From Lachnospiraceae bacterium (GTDB taxonomy: Bacteria > Bacillota > Clostridia > Lachnospirales > Lachnospiraceae): a stretch of 42,549 bases of DNA. This document shows, in pieces, positions 8,274-16,883 of this stretch (the stretch's first letter is position 1; the number at the start of each line of letters is the position of its first letter). A program made the translations under genes and the position numbers. The stretch is from assembly GCA_024403375.1 (NCBI GenBank), contig JAKSRZ010000007.1:1-42549 (forward strand), given 5' to 3'. The notes below the pieces were generated by a model. The model was not told the origin of the DNA. It did not search any database and saw nothing but the letters and a program-made list of their open reading frames with translations.

Positions 8274-8525
8274 ATGAATCCCAATGAAGAAATGAAGCTT
8301 ACTTACTCTTCTGTTCTTACAAAAGACGGAAAGCCCTTTGTGCGTGTTCGCTTTGATCGTGGAAATGATTTTGCGGAAGGCACTTTGCCGGATTGTACCA
8401 TAACTTCTGCCAATGGTTTCTCTCCTGAAGAGCGAAAGGCTCTGGCTGAGTATTTGAAGTCCAATCGTAAGGCTTTGCTTGAGCGTGCTCAGTCAATATC
8501 GGGCATCGTAAACATGATGAAATAG
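8274..8525 (+). CDS. Small conserved-looking protein, unknown function
   Basis: 83 residues from the ATG at 8274, with GAGGTG upstream; an ATG six codons later is an alternative. The protein is polar: a beta-rich N-terminal half (KLTYSSVL, PFVRVRFDRG) and an amphipathic helical C-terminal half that begins FSPEERKALAEYLKSN. It has no Cys, membrane segment or known motif. The composition and good ribosome site suggest a real gene. Its stop abuts the stop of the convergent GH2 gene with no terminator between them. A TATACT (8240-8245) lies at a suitable distance as -10. Family not recognised. Confidence 0.75.
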   Translation: MNPNEEMKLTYSSVLTKDGKPFVRVRFDRGNDFAEGTLPDCTITSANGFSPEERKALAEYLKSNRKALLERAQSISGIVNMMK

Positions 8526-10310
8526 TTATACTTTGTCGAAGGCGTCATTAATTTTTTGTCTGATTGTATTCAGTACGTCTTTGTCCACCTTGCACAGTTC
8601 TCTGTCATATGTGTACATTCCGTTTATTTCGTCTTCTATGTCCGACACCTGTGTGTAAACGCATCCGCAGACGCCGTTTTTGATGCCGGGAATAATCATC
8701 TCGTCATAGAGTTTCATAATCCTTGCAGAGAGCTGCTGTACTGAGTTGCAGGCTCCGTAACCGTAGCTCTTATCGGGATTGTACATATGTTCTTTGATTC
8801 CATATGAATATCCACCACACTCGGACACGAAGATTGGTTGTTCCGGGTGTTTTTTGTCGGGCTGAATCTTTCGCAGTCTGAAGTATATGTGCCTGCTGTC
8901 AAAATCACTTTTCATTCCTGCAAACCAGCCGGAGGTGGTATCAATCAGCCTTGAGCCGTCCAGCTCTTTCAGGTATGCATAATAGTGATCGCTTGTATGC
9001 TGGCCCCAGCCTTCGTTGAATATTGTATAAGCAACTATTGATGGGTGGTTGTAGAGCATGTCAGTAACGTTTTTTATGTGATTCAGAAAATTGTGGCGTC
9101 TTTTGCTGCTGACTGTGCGTAGCTTGGCGTTGTCAATCTTAAAGCCGATGGTAGGAAGTATCGTATCTCGCAGGTATCTGTAGACACCTGAATTGACCAT
9201 ATCCTGGACAATCATAATTCCGTGAATGTCGCAATAGTAGTAGTACCAGTCCGACTCGGTTTTAATGTGCTTTCGAAGCATATTAAAGCCCAGTTCTTTC
9301 ATGCGTAAGATGTCCCTCTCATATTCTTCCTCTTCCTTTGGAAGATAGAGGCCGTCCATAAAGTAGCCTTGGTCCAGAACACCATGAAGAAATACCGGTT
9401 TATCATTCAGCATTACTCGGTTTATGCCATTGACCGATTTGATTGATACGGTGCGGAGGCCAAAGTAGCTTTCCAGTTTGTCCTCTCCTGCTTCAATGGT
9501 AATGTCATACAGCCAGGGCTCCTCGCAGCTCCAGTTCTTTATGGGAAGTTCTTTTCCTCTGTTGGTCTTCAGCTCTGAAAGCTTTATCGTCAGTCCTTTA
9601 TCAATAATGTCCTGGTTTACTTTGGTTACTATAGTCGCAAAGTCTTCTTTTGCATCTGTTTCGCCTTCTGTTTTTATTGTAGGTGATGATATTCTGATTT
9701 TCAGGCTTTCCTCGGGGAAATCATCATAATTCATTCTGATGTGCAGCGTATCCAGTGTTGTGCTGAGCTTTAATCCGCTTATATGTCTTTCCGGAACGCA
9801 TTCCAGCCACACTGTTTTCCATATACCGCTGCAGGTTGTGTACCACATTCCGCCGTTGTTTTTTCGTTGCTTGCCATAGGGAAGTGTTTTGTCAAGGCGG
9901 TCCACAGCCATAACCTTAAGGGTGTTCAGGCCCTTGTTTATTGACTCTGTAACATCAAAAACAGCCTTTGTATAACCATCCTCGTGGAAACCGACGGGTA
10001 CTCCGTTCAGCACTGCGGTGAATCTTTGGTCTACTCCGTCAAAGTGAAGGAAAAACCTTGATTCCCTCCATTTTGCCATGCTTTTGTCCACAGTAAAGGT
10101 TGTTTTATATGACATTCTCCCCTTTTTGTCGGTTATCTCTCCCGAATAGCCGGAAAGCTTTGACTCCGGGCAAAACGGGATGTTGATTTTCTGTCCATTC
10201 AGGCTCCATTCCCCATTGAGAGAAATCCAGCTTGCTCTTCTTTCCTGCGGGTTCGGGTGCCTTTTCCAGGGTGCATATTCTTCTGTTTTTTCTTCTTTAT
10301 GAAATAACAT
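8526..10310 (-). CDS. Glycoside hydrolase family 2 (beta-galactosidase/glucuronidase-type), cytoplasmic
   Basis: 594 residues, shorter than LacZ and close to the short GH2 enzymes. Domain order is jelly-roll sugar-binding (about 20-170), immunoglobulin-like (about 175-285) and TIM barrel (about 290-590). Visible retaining-glycosidase residues are the acid/base Glu433 in FNEGWGQ and the nucleophile Glu497 in VSECGG; RKHIKTESDWYYYYCD is the usual barrel block. There is no signal peptide, so it should act on imported oligosaccharides. The substrate (beta-galactoside, glucuronide, mannoside or other) cannot be assigned by eye. A palindrome lies in the promoter spacer, which suggests local regulation. 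It is a single-gene unit convergent with the small protein. Confidence 0.9.
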   Translation of the reverse strand: MLFHKEEKTEEYAPWKRHPNPQERRASWISLNGEWSLNGQKINIPFCPESKLSGYSGEITDKKGRMSYKTTFTVDKSMAKWRESRFFLHFDGVDQRFTAVLNGVPVGFHEDGYTKAVFDVTESINKGLNTLKVMAVDRLDKTLPYGKQRKNNGGMWYTTCSGIWKTVWLECVPERHISGLKLSTTLDTLHIRMNYDDFPEESLKIRISSPTIKTEGETDAKEDFATIVTKVNQDIIDKGLTIKLSELKTNRGKELPIKNWSCEEPWLYDITIEAGEDKLESYFGLRTVSIKSVNGINRVMLNDKPVFLHGVLDQGYFMDGLYLPKEEEEYERDILRMKELGFNMLRKHIKTESDWYYYYCDIHGIMIVQDMVNSGVYRYLRDTILPTIGFKIDNAKLRTVSSKRRHNFLNHIKNVTDMLYNHPSIVAYTIFNEGWGQHTSDHYYAYLKELDGSRLIDTTSGWFAGMKSDFDSRHIYFRLRKIQPDKKHPEQPIFVSECGGYSYGIKEHMYNPDKSYGYGACNSVQQLSARIMKLYDEMIIPGIKNGVCGCVYTQVSDIEDEINGMYTYDRELCKVDKDVLNTIRQKINDAFDKV

Positions 10311-10341
10311 AGTTCACCTTTTGATGATTTTTAATTACCAT

Positions 10342-10370
10342 ATTGTAGCGTACTTGCTACTAAATTACAA
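10342..10370 (-). promoter_or_regulatory. Predicted promoter of the GH2 gene with an operator-like dyad
   Basis: TTGTAA (10370-10365), 17-bp spacer, TACAAT (10347-10342). Within the spacer GTAGC (10345-10349) and GCTAC (10356-10360) form an inverted repeat with a 6-bp centre, placed where a repressor would block polymerase. Confidence 0.55.
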
Positions 10371-10416
10371 TAAGGACAAACTGCCTCCCCGGTTTGCTGT
10401 TCAAAACCACTTCGCA

Positions 10417-10488
10417 ATTATAACGCCAATAGGGGCCGAGAGTTTGAAAATGTATTTTTCACTCTCGGCCCCTATTGGTATTATAACG
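10417..10488. repeat. Perfect 18-bp inverted repeat flanked by 9-bp direct repeats
   Basis: Arms 10426-10443 and 10461-10478 are perfect complements (CCAATAGGGGCCGAGAGT) around a 17-nt AT-rich loop. ATTATAACG occurs at 10417-10425 and again at 10480-10488, directly outside the arms. Neither strand has a U-tract after the stem, so it is not a standard terminator, although it lies 75 nt beyond the hydrogenase-transducer gene. It could be a terminator variant, a transcript-end hairpin or a tiny mobile palindrome with target duplication. Confidence 0.75.
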
Positions 10489-10553
10489 CATTCTGCGTAA
10501 CAGTTCGCTCCCAAAGCAGCACGTTATGTACTGCTTTCCGTGAATCTTTATAA

Positions 10554-12500
10554 TTATTTTTCGAGCATTTCTTTAAGCTTTTCTCTTACGCCTTCAATTG
10601 TAAGGTCCACAACGCCGATGGCTGCTGTTGATTCCTCGGCAGATGCGGCAAGGCTCTGAGTTTTTTCGTTTACTTCCTCAATTGTTCTTGCAAGAATATC
10701 AGCTCTGTCCAGCAGGCTCTGTACAAGCTTATGCATTTCGGTATTGTTACCGTTGGAATCGTCCGCAGTACGCTTGGAGCCCTCTGCAAGAGTCTTTATT
10801 TCTTCCGCAACCACTGCGAATCCGCGTCCCGCATCACCTGCACGTGCTGCCTCTATGGATGCGTTAAGTGCAAGAAGGTTTGTCTTGCTTGCAATCTTAA
10901 TAACGTCGTCATTGTTCATTGAAAGGTTCGCAATACATTTTACAATCATGTCCAATGCTTCTTTAAGTTCATCGGAGAATTGGTTGATTTCGATCATGGC
11001 ATTTGAAATCGCCATGGTGTTCTCAGCATTGCTGTCACTTCCCTGCTCGATGGATTTTATGGCAACATCCAGCTCATCAAACTGATCGTTAATTGCATTG
11101 ATTGCACTGTTCTTAAATGCTTCGGACGTTTCTCTCGCCTCTCTAATTTCTTCAAGAAGTGCCTCATTTTCTTCAGCACCCTTTATAGCCTTATCTCTTG
11201 CAAACCATACGCAGTTACTTGTGTGATTATAGCCATTATAAATCGCACATACCATGTCCTTGCATGTGTCATATCCGCAGCCACCACAGTTAATAGCCTG
11301 CTTTTCGGGAGTATCCTTAAGCATGCTCATAAATATCTGCTGCTCCTGTTCAGGTGTAGGAACATGATTTCGGCAAGCCACGCTCCTATCTGTATAATGT
11401 CTTATGAAGTCCTTAAGATCAAGGTCCTTGAACTGCTCATTAAGGGCCTGAAGTCGCTTTTCAGGAGTGAGTTTTCTGCTCCATGCAACCATCTTGCTCT
11501 TCTTATCGTCATTCTTGTTTGCCGCCTTTATTCTCTGGATGGCCATGTAGATTTCCTCGTTGTCCGCATTGCGTTCCTCGATACCTGTACCGTACAGGCA
11601 GCCTCCGGAGCAGTTCAATGCATCAACAAAGAGATATGGTGTTCTGCTATGGCTTATGAGTTCCTTGTTCTTCTGAAGGTAGTGATACATGTGCTTTTCG
11701 CCTTCCATCTGACGAATAAACACATCTTCTCCAAGAAGCCAGTATACATTCTCCTTAAGGCCACCGGGCATAGGATATATTGAACCAAGACCATACTCAA
11801 TTTCATCTGTGACCTTTTTATAGTCGCAAGGATGTTTCTTCAAATAATCAACCAGATGGTTGAAGGTTACGTTATAGCTGATATATCCGCCACAGTTTGG
11901 ATCGTCGATCTCATTCTTCTTTGCTATGCAGGGGCTGATAAATGCCAGGCTGTCATTAAGTCCCATGTACTTTTTCGCATATATTGCACCGCACATCATA
12001 GGTGAATGAACAGGCATAAGCTTGGGAAGTAATTCAGGTATATATTTTTCGATGTAGCCCACTACTGCAGGGCAAGGCTGCGAAATGCCGCCATAAAACT
12101 TGTTTTCTGTAATGTACTTAATATAGGCCCAAGTTGTAATATCCGCACCAAAAGAAATGCTGATAATTCGGTTCACTCCAAGAGCCTTAAGCTGTCCAAG
12201 ATATTTTTCATATTCCTTTTCATAGTCTGCCTTGAAGGCCGGTGCAATAAGAATGGAAATCTTCTTTCCCTTCTTTAAATCCTCAAAAAAGCGTTCTGTA
12301 TCATCCTCATACGCTCTTGCGTTATGTTCGCACACATCAAAGCAGGCACCGCAGGCGACGCATCTGTCCGGGTCAACACTGATTGTGTTTTTCCCATACT
12401 CGTCTTTTACGGCAACATTTGCACCCGGGCACGGGCACACGCCTATACATCTGTTACAACCAACACAATTCTCTTTTGTAAAAACCAATTTCCCTGCCAT
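10554..12500 (-). CDS. [FeFe]-hydrogenase-like sensor fused to a chemotaxis-type signalling domain
   Basis: 648 residues, soluble. Residues 1-60 carry two [4Fe-4S] ferredoxin motifs (C12/15/18/22 and C47/50/53/57). Residues about 75-305 match the hydrogenase large-subunit domain: a modified L1 motif SQPCPAV (C143), [13 protein letters not shown] (164-178), L2 SPCIAKKNE (C191) and L3 NCSGGC (C297, C301). The four Cys that bind the H-cluster cubane are kept, while the Cys used for proton transfer in catalytic enzymes is replaced by Pro142. An additional Fe-S motif is CGGCGYDTC with C430 (C405/408/413/430). Residues about 440-648 are a methyl-accepting-type coiled coil with tip [24 protein letters not shown] split around 541-564. 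I infer a cytoplasmic H2 or redox sensor passing signals to the chemotaxis machinery, not a hydrogen-producing enzyme. Confidence 0.9.
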   Translation of the reverse strand: MAGKLVFTKENCVGCNRCIGVCPCPGANVAVKDEYGKNTISVDPDRCVACGACFDVCEHNARAYEDDTERFFEDLKKGKKISILIAPAFKADYEKEYEKYLGQLKALGVNRIISISFGADITTWAYIKYITENKFYGGISQPCPAVVGYIEKYIPELLPKLMPVHSPMMCGAIYAKKYMGLNDSLAFISPCIAKKNEIDDPNCGGYISYNVTFNHLVDYLKKHPCDYKKVTDEIEYGLGSIYPMPGGLKENVYWLLGEDVFIRQMEGEKHMYHYLQKNKELISHSRTPYLFVDALNCSGGCLYGTGIEERNADNEEIYMAIQRIKAANKNDDKKSKMVAWSRKLTPEKRLQALNEQFKDLDLKDFIRHYTDRSVACRNHVPTPEQEQQIFMSMLKDTPEKQAINCGGCGYDTCKDMVCAIYNGYNHTSNCVWFARDKAIKGAEENEALLEEIREARETSEAFKNSAINAINDQFDELDVAIKSIEQGSDSNAENTMAISNAMIEINQFSDELKEALDMIVKCIANLSMNNDDVIKIASKTNLLALNASIEAARAGDAGRGFAVVAEEIKTLAEGSKRTADDSNGNNTEMHKLVQSLLDRADILARTIEEVNEKTQSLAASAEESTAAIGVVDLTIEGVREKLKEMLEK

Positions 12501-12538
12501 AAGCCTTCTCCTCTTATGTTAAATAAATACCAAAGAAG

Positions 12539-12566
12539 ATATTATCACATATTGAAGATGATTCAA
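12539..12566 (-). promoter_or_regulatory. Possible promoter of the hydrogenase-transducer gene
   Basis: TTGAAT (12566-12561), 16-bp spacer, TAATAT (12544-12539) on the minus strand, about 38 nt before the ATG, which has AGGAGAAGG upstream. Confidence 0.4.
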
Positions 12567-12674
12567 CAAAGAAATCAGAACAATTGTATAAAGTTTCTCT
12601 GAATATACAAACTATTCGTGCAATTTCCTCGCAATTGCATCTACTTCAGTTTCAGCTTTTACGGTAACAAGAGT

Positions 12675-12710
12675 CAAAAAAAGCCCTCGGCATTATTTCT
12701 AACACCGAGG
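12675..12710 (-). terminator. Rho-independent terminator after aspS
   Basis: CCTCGG (12685-12690) pairs with CCGAGG (12705-12710), extended by weaker inner pairs. On the minus strand the stem is followed by GCTTTTTTTG. It lies 15 nt after the aspS stop. Confidence 0.85.
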
Positions 12711-12725
12711 TCCTGATTCGTTTTA

Positions 12726-14489
12726 TTATTTTTCTTCAGGCATCTTGATAGCAATGTGTGCTTCGTCAAGCTGCTTCTGGGTTACTTCTGCGGGAGCACC
12801 CATCATAATGTCCTGTGCTGTCTTGTTCATAGGGAAAGGAATAATCTCACGGATGGATTCCTCGCCGCAGATGAGCATGATCATACGGTCAACGCCGGGT
12901 GCGATTCCTCCGTGAGGCGGTGCACCGTAGCAGAATGCGTTGTACATTGCGGGGAACTTTGCTTTAACGTCCTCTTCACCAAGGCCAACAAGTTTGAATG
13001 CCTCAATCATGATTTCAGGGTTGTGGTTTCTGATAGCACCTGAGGAAAGTTCAACACCGTTACATACAAGGTCATACTGGTATGCAAGGATGCTTAAAGG
13101 TTCCTGGTTCTTAAGTGCGTCCATGCCGCCCTGGGGCATTGAGAAGGGGTTGTGGCAGAACTCGAGTTCTCCGGATTCTTCGCCGATTTCGTACATAGGA
13201 AAATCAACAATCCAGCAGAATTCGTAAACGTCTTTCTTCATATGGCCTTCAGCTGCTGCACCGAGAACTTTTCTGAATGCACCTGCTGTCTTCTGAGCTG
13301 TAAGGAGGTCGCCTGCTGCGATACCTACGAAGTCTCCGTTCTTAAGTCCGAGAGCATCAATAACGGCCTGCTTTCTTTCTACAAGGAACTTGGAGATGCC
13401 GCCAACGAACTCGCCGTTCTCATCAACGCGGAACCAGTATGTCTTCTGAGCTGTAGTAACTTCTACGTCAGCAATCATCTGATCAATCTGCTTACGTGTT
13501 GCTGTAAGCTTGTCTACAACGATAGCCTTGATCTTTTTGCCCTTAAAGGGTTCGAAGCCACAGTCTTCCATAACTGCTGTAGCGTCCTGAAGAACGAGGT
13601 CGATTCTAAGGTCGGGCTTATCTGAGCCGTACTTGTCCATTGCCTCAAGGTAAGGGATACGAACAAACGGAGCCTTTGAAGCTGATTTGTAAACGCCGTA
13701 TTTTGCAAAGATAGGGGGAAGTACATCTTCGATTACTGCGAAAACATCTTCCTGTGTTGCAAAGCACATTTCCATATCAAGCTGGTAGAATTCTCCGGGG
13801 CTTCTGTCTGCACGAGCATCCTCGTCACGGAAGCAGGGAGCAATCTGGAAATATCTGTCAAAGCCGGAAGCCATAAGGATCTGCTTGAACTGCTGAGGTG
13901 CCTGGGGAAGTGCATAAAACTTTCCGGGATGGTTTCTTGCAGGAACAAGGTAATCTCTTGCACCTTCGGGTGATGAGCATGTAAGGATAGGTGTTGTGAT
14001 TTCAAGGAAATCATGAGCAATCATTGCAGCACGAAGTTCTGCAACAATCTTACTTCTAAGCACAATCTTGCTCTTTACTTCGGGATTACGAAGGTCAAGG
14101 TATCTGTACTTAAGACGTGTATTTTCATCTGCTTCTTTTGACTTATTGATTTCAAAAGGAAGAGCATTGTAAATGCACTTTCCGAGGATTTCGATCTTTT
14201 CGGGAACAACCTCGATTTCTCCTGTAGGGAGCTCCATGTTCTTTGATGAACGTTCTCTTACGCTACCTGTTACGGAGATGGTTGTCTCTTTATTGATGCC
14301 ATCAATTACGGCCATCATTTCTTCTGTTTCAACTACAATCTGAGTTGTTCCATAGAAGTCACGAAGAATAAGGAAACCAAGATTCTTGCTGACCTTACGG
14401 ATGTTCTCAAACCAGCCTACCAGAGTCACGTTTTCGCCAACGTTTGCGAGGCGAAGTTCGTTACAATTGTGTGTTCTGGACTGTACCAT
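12726..14489 (-). CDS. aspS: Aspartyl-tRNA synthetase
   Basis: 587 residues, the length of bacterial-type AspRS with the GAD insertion. It charges tRNA-Asp with aspartate. An N-terminal OB anticodon-binding domain (about 1-105) is followed by the class II catalytic core, with motif 2 in FRDEDARADRSPGEFYQLD and motif 3 in GGIAPGVDRMIML near the C-terminus. Whether it also charges tRNA-Asn cannot be judged without knowing if GatCAB or AsnRS is present elsewhere. It has its own promoter and terminator. The leader is only about 30 nt, so no T-box control is possible. Confidence 0.98.
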   Translation of the reverse strand: MVQSRTHNCNELRLANVGENVTLVGWFENIRKVSKNLGFLILRDFYGTTQIVVETEEMMAVIDGINKETTISVTGSVRERSSKNMELPTGEIEVVPEKIEILGKCIYNALPFEINKSKEADENTRLKYRYLDLRNPEVKSKIVLRSKIVAELRAAMIAHDFLEITTPILTCSSPEGARDYLVPARNHPGKFYALPQAPQQFKQILMASGFDRYFQIAPCFRDEDARADRSPGEFYQLDMEMCFATQEDVFAVIEDVLPPIFAKYGVYKSASKAPFVRIPYLEAMDKYGSDKPDLRIDLVLQDATAVMEDCGFEPFKGKKIKAIVVDKLTATRKQIDQMIADVEVTTAQKTYWFRVDENGEFVGGISKFLVERKQAVIDALGLKNGDFVGIAAGDLLTAQKTAGAFRKVLGAAAEGHMKKDVYEFCWIVDFPMYEIGEESGELEFCHNPFSMPQGGMDALKNQEPLSILAYQYDLVCNGVELSSGAIRNHNPEIMIEAFKLVGLGEEDVKAKFPAMYNAFCYGAPPHGGIAPGVDRMIMLICGEESIREIIPFPMNKTAQDIMMGAPAEVTQKQLDEAHIAIKMPEEK

Positions 14490-14524
14490 ATTTGTATTCC
14501 TTTCATTGGTTTTTCTGACGAGTT

Positions 14525-14553
14525 ATTATACACACGCAGTTGTGAAAATACAA
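14525..14553 (-). promoter_or_regulatory. Predicted sigma-A promoter of aspS
   Basis: TTGTAT (14553-14548), 17-bp spacer, consensus TATAAT (14530-14525). Start near 14518, leader about 30 nt. Confidence 0.75.
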
Positions 14554-14585
14554 GCATAATCTCTTGTTTGGTATACTGAAAAAGC

Positions 14586-15230
14586 TTATTTTATAACTCG
14601 CTCCACGTCCTTTGCTCTTCCGATAACAAGGAGGCGTTCTTTCTTTGTAAATTTGTAATCAGGGCCCGGCATAGGTCTTACAATTTCGTCCTTCTTGGTG
14701 CCGATAATGTTCAGATTATAATTTGCTCGAACATTAACCTGCATAACTGTTTTTCCTACCCACTTATCATTTACTTCGATCTCATAAATCGAAAAATCAT
14801 CGCCCAGCTTGATAAAGTCAAAAATCTTGTCTGAATGTTCTGAAACCGCAATTCGCTTGGCAACTTCCTGTTCGGGGTAAATGATGTAGTCCGCACCTGC
14901 ACGGGATAAGAATTTTGCCTGAATATCGCTTTCTGCTTTACTGTAAATCTTCTTGGCACCCAATTCCTTTAAGAGGTCGGTAGCCTGCAGGCTGCTCTGG
15001 AAATTTCCGCCAAGGCACACGAAGCAGCAGTCAAAGCTCGGAATATCAAAGCTCTCCAGTGCCTCCTTGTTAGTACAGTCGGCAATCTTCGCACTTACTC
15101 CGAGATGGAGCACATCCTCAAGACATGCCTCATCGTTATCCACAACCATTACCTCTGCTTTCTGTTCCAGAATCTCCTTGCAGAGATGATGTCCAAAGGT
15201 ACCCATTCCGATTATCAAAAATGTTCTCAT
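14586..15230 (-). CDS. ktrA: K+ uptake regulatory subunit, RCK (TrkA/KtrA) protein
   Basis: 214 residues, one RCK unit (TrkA-N plus TrkA-C), the size of KtrA/KtrC rather than the doubled TrkA. It forms a cytoplasmic gating ring on the membrane subunit. The nucleotide fold begins IIGMGTFGHHL (GxGxxG) with an acidic residue after the second strand (VVDNDE), as for NAD(H)/ATP binding. The C-terminal TrkA-C part (about 135-214) may bind a ligand such as c-di-AMP in related proteins. It lies 13 nt after ktrB and completes a two-gene operon. Confidence 0.95.
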   Translation of the reverse strand: MRTFLIIGMGTFGHHLCKEILEQKAEVMVVDNDEACLEDVLHLGVSAKIADCTNKEALESFDIPSFDCCFVCLGGNFQSSLQATDLLKELGAKKIYSKAESDIQAKFLSRAGADYIIYPEQEVAKRIAVSEHSDKIFDFIKLGDDFSIYEIEVNDKWVGKTVMQVNVRANYNLNIIGTKKDEIVRPMPGPDYKFTKKERLLVIGRAKDVERVIK

Positions 15231-15243
15231 ATTGCTCTCCTTA

Positions 15244-16575
15244 TTAACCTACTGTTATATCCTCTGTAGGATACTCGATTTGTCTCTTTGCTCTCTTTCC
15301 GAGAAGTGCAACTGCGAAGGTTACGCTTCCGACTCTTCCCAGGTACATAAGGAAGGCCACTATATAAATTCCGGCTCCCGAAAGTTCACGTGTGATTCCT
15401 GTAGTCATTCCCACTGTGTTTATTGCCGAGTAGCACTCAAAAACAATATCCAGAAGCGGCAGCTTGTAAATGCCACATATAAGAATCGTAGCGATGAGGC
15501 CAAGGCTTACATTGAAGGCCAGAACACAAATACTCTTTTTGAGTGTTTCGTCCGAAATGGTTCTGCCGAAAATCGTGGTTCGTCTCCTGCCTATAAAGCT
15601 GTTGCAGACAAAAATCAGAATGATGCAAACGGTTGTGGTTTTTACACCGCCGGCCGTGGATCCCGGTGATCCTCCGATCAGCATATACATAATCGTAAGC
15701 AGAGTTGATGTTTCTGAAAGTGCTGCGGTATCTACCGTATTAAAGCCCGCAGTTCTTGGTGTCACAGCTGAAAACATTGCTTCAAGTATTCTCAGTCCGA
15801 CGCTCTTTCCAGCACCGGTAAAGTCCTTTTCAAGGAAAAAGAATACGATGGTTCCAAAAACAAACAGTCCTAAAGTAGTTGCAAGAACAAGTTTTGTATG
15901 CAGCTTGTACTTTCTCCACTTAATTCCACACTTCATAATGTCTTCCCACACAAGGAAGCCGAGGGCTCCGACGGTGATAAGAAGCATCAGCGTAATATTT
16001 ACGAGGGGATCGTCATGGTAATCAACAAATGATGAAAATGGTTCCTTAACACCCATCAGATCAAATCCTGCATTACAGAACGCAGATATAGAGTGGAATA
16101 CGCTGTACCATATTCCCTTCCCCCATCCAAACTCAGGTATGAATCTGAAGGAAAGTGCTATGGCCCCAAGTCCCTCAAACATGAAGGTTCCCAGGGTGAT
16201 GATTCCGGAAAGCCTCATAATGCCTCCAATGTGGGAAGTATTAATGCTTTCCACCATTGTTTCACGATTATATAATCCCATCCTCTTTCTCATCATCAGA
16301 AAGAAAAATGTGGCAATAGTCATAAAGCCCAGACCACCAATCTGGATAAGCACAAGCAGAACTGCCTGGCCGAACATTGTCCACGTGGTAGCCGTGTCAC
16401 AAAGTGCCAGCCCCGTAACACAAGATGCCGAACTTGCCGTAAACAATGCCTTCGTAAAGTTAACATCGCTTCCGGGGTTTGATGCAAAAGGCAGCATCAG
16501 AAGCCCCGCACCGATTAAAATCATTAATAAATAGCCAAAGGCTATTATTTGCACATGCGAAAGTCTCTTTTTCAA
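15244..16575 (-). CDS. ktrB: K+ uptake membrane subunit, TrkH/KtrB family
   Basis: 443 residues. A membrane channel-like subunit of a Na+/K+ symport or K+ uptake system. The four pore-loop regions are visible as SCVTGLAL, FCNAGFDLMG, PRTAGFNTVD and NTVGMTTGI, each with the Gly of the selectivity filter. The start is a TTG at 16575, preceded by GGAG with a 7-nt spacer; no in-frame ATG fits better. It is the first gene of ktrB-ktrA. TGCTAAAAT about 45 nt upstream is a likely extended -10. The short leader rules out a c-di-AMP riboswitch here. Confidence 0.95.
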   Translation of the reverse strand: MKKRLSHVQIIAFGYLLMILIGAGLLMLPFASNPGSDVNFTKALFTASSASCVTGLALCDTATTWTMFGQAVLLVLIQIGGLGFMTIATFFFLMMRKRMGLYNRETMVESINTSHIGGIMRLSGIITLGTFMFEGLGAIALSFRFIPEFGWGKGIWYSVFHSISAFCNAGFDLMGVKEPFSSFVDYHDDPLVNITLMLLITVGALGFLVWEDIMKCGIKWRKYKLHTKLVLATTLGLFVFGTIVFFFLEKDFTGAGKSVGLRILEAMFSAVTPRTAGFNTVDTAALSETSTLLTIMYMLIGGSPGSTAGGVKTTTVCIILIFVCNSFIGRRRTTIFGRTISDETLKKSICVLAFNVSLGLIATILICGIYKLPLLDIVFECYSAINTVGMTTGITRELSGAGIYIVAFLMYLGRVGSVTFAVALLGKRAKRQIEYPTEDITVG

Positions 16576-16682
16576 TTTTTATCTCCATATGAATAATACA
16601 CGTTACTCTGCTATTTTAGCATATCTGTAACAAATGGGAAGAGATTTACAAAAAATAAAAGCCCTGAACAAATTCGAAGGAC

Positions 16683-16712
16683 AAAAAAACACCCGTAAGC
16701 AAGCTTGCGGGT
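16683..16712 (-). terminator. Rho-independent terminator after the HD hydrolase gene
   Basis: ACCCGTAAG (16691-16699) pairs with CTTGCGGGT (16704-16712), one G-U pair, loop CAAG. On the minus strand it is followed by GTTTTTTTG. Confidence 0.85.
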
Positions 16713-16726
16713 CATAGACAGAGGAG

Positions 16727-16767
16727 AAGCCCACCAGAGGGGGAGGGAAACTGATGGGCTTTTATAT
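16727..16767 (+). terminator. Plus-oriented terminator-like hairpin without an assigned gene
   Basis: AAGCCCA (16727-16733) pairs with TGGGCTT (16755-16761), with a further CAG/CTG pairing inside and a purine-rich loop containing GGGGGAGGG. TTTTATATTT follows on the plus strand. No plus-strand gene ends here, so it may close an unannotated small RNA. Confidence 0.45.
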
Positions 16768-16883
16768 TTATGAAAAAATCTTGTTAACTTGTTCAGTAAG
16801 AACTTGTTTTGTTCTTATGTGCTCATTATACAATCCAATTTTGAACTCGATATGGTTAAAAATTGAACAAATTGTTAACTTAT

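Larger units (their letters stand above)
16576..16883. other. 308-nt intergenic stretch with opposed hairpins
   Basis: It holds the ktrB promoter region, a minus-strand terminator (16683-16712), a plus-oriented terminator-like hairpin (16727-16767), an AAGAAC/GTTCTT hairpin near 16800, and a direct repeat TTGTTAACTT at 16791-16800 and 16872-16881. A 60-codon plus-strand frame from ATG 16754 has GGGGGAGGG upstream but looks non-coding beyond that. Confidence 0.6.

Noticed and set aside
14490..14553. Possible T-box leader for aspS
   Set aside because: The promoter lies about 30 nt before the ATG and no specifier stem or T-box sequence is present.
16576..16660. Possible c-di-AMP (ydaO) riboswitch before ktrB
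   Set aside because: The predicted leader is only about 40 nt, far too short for this riboswitch.
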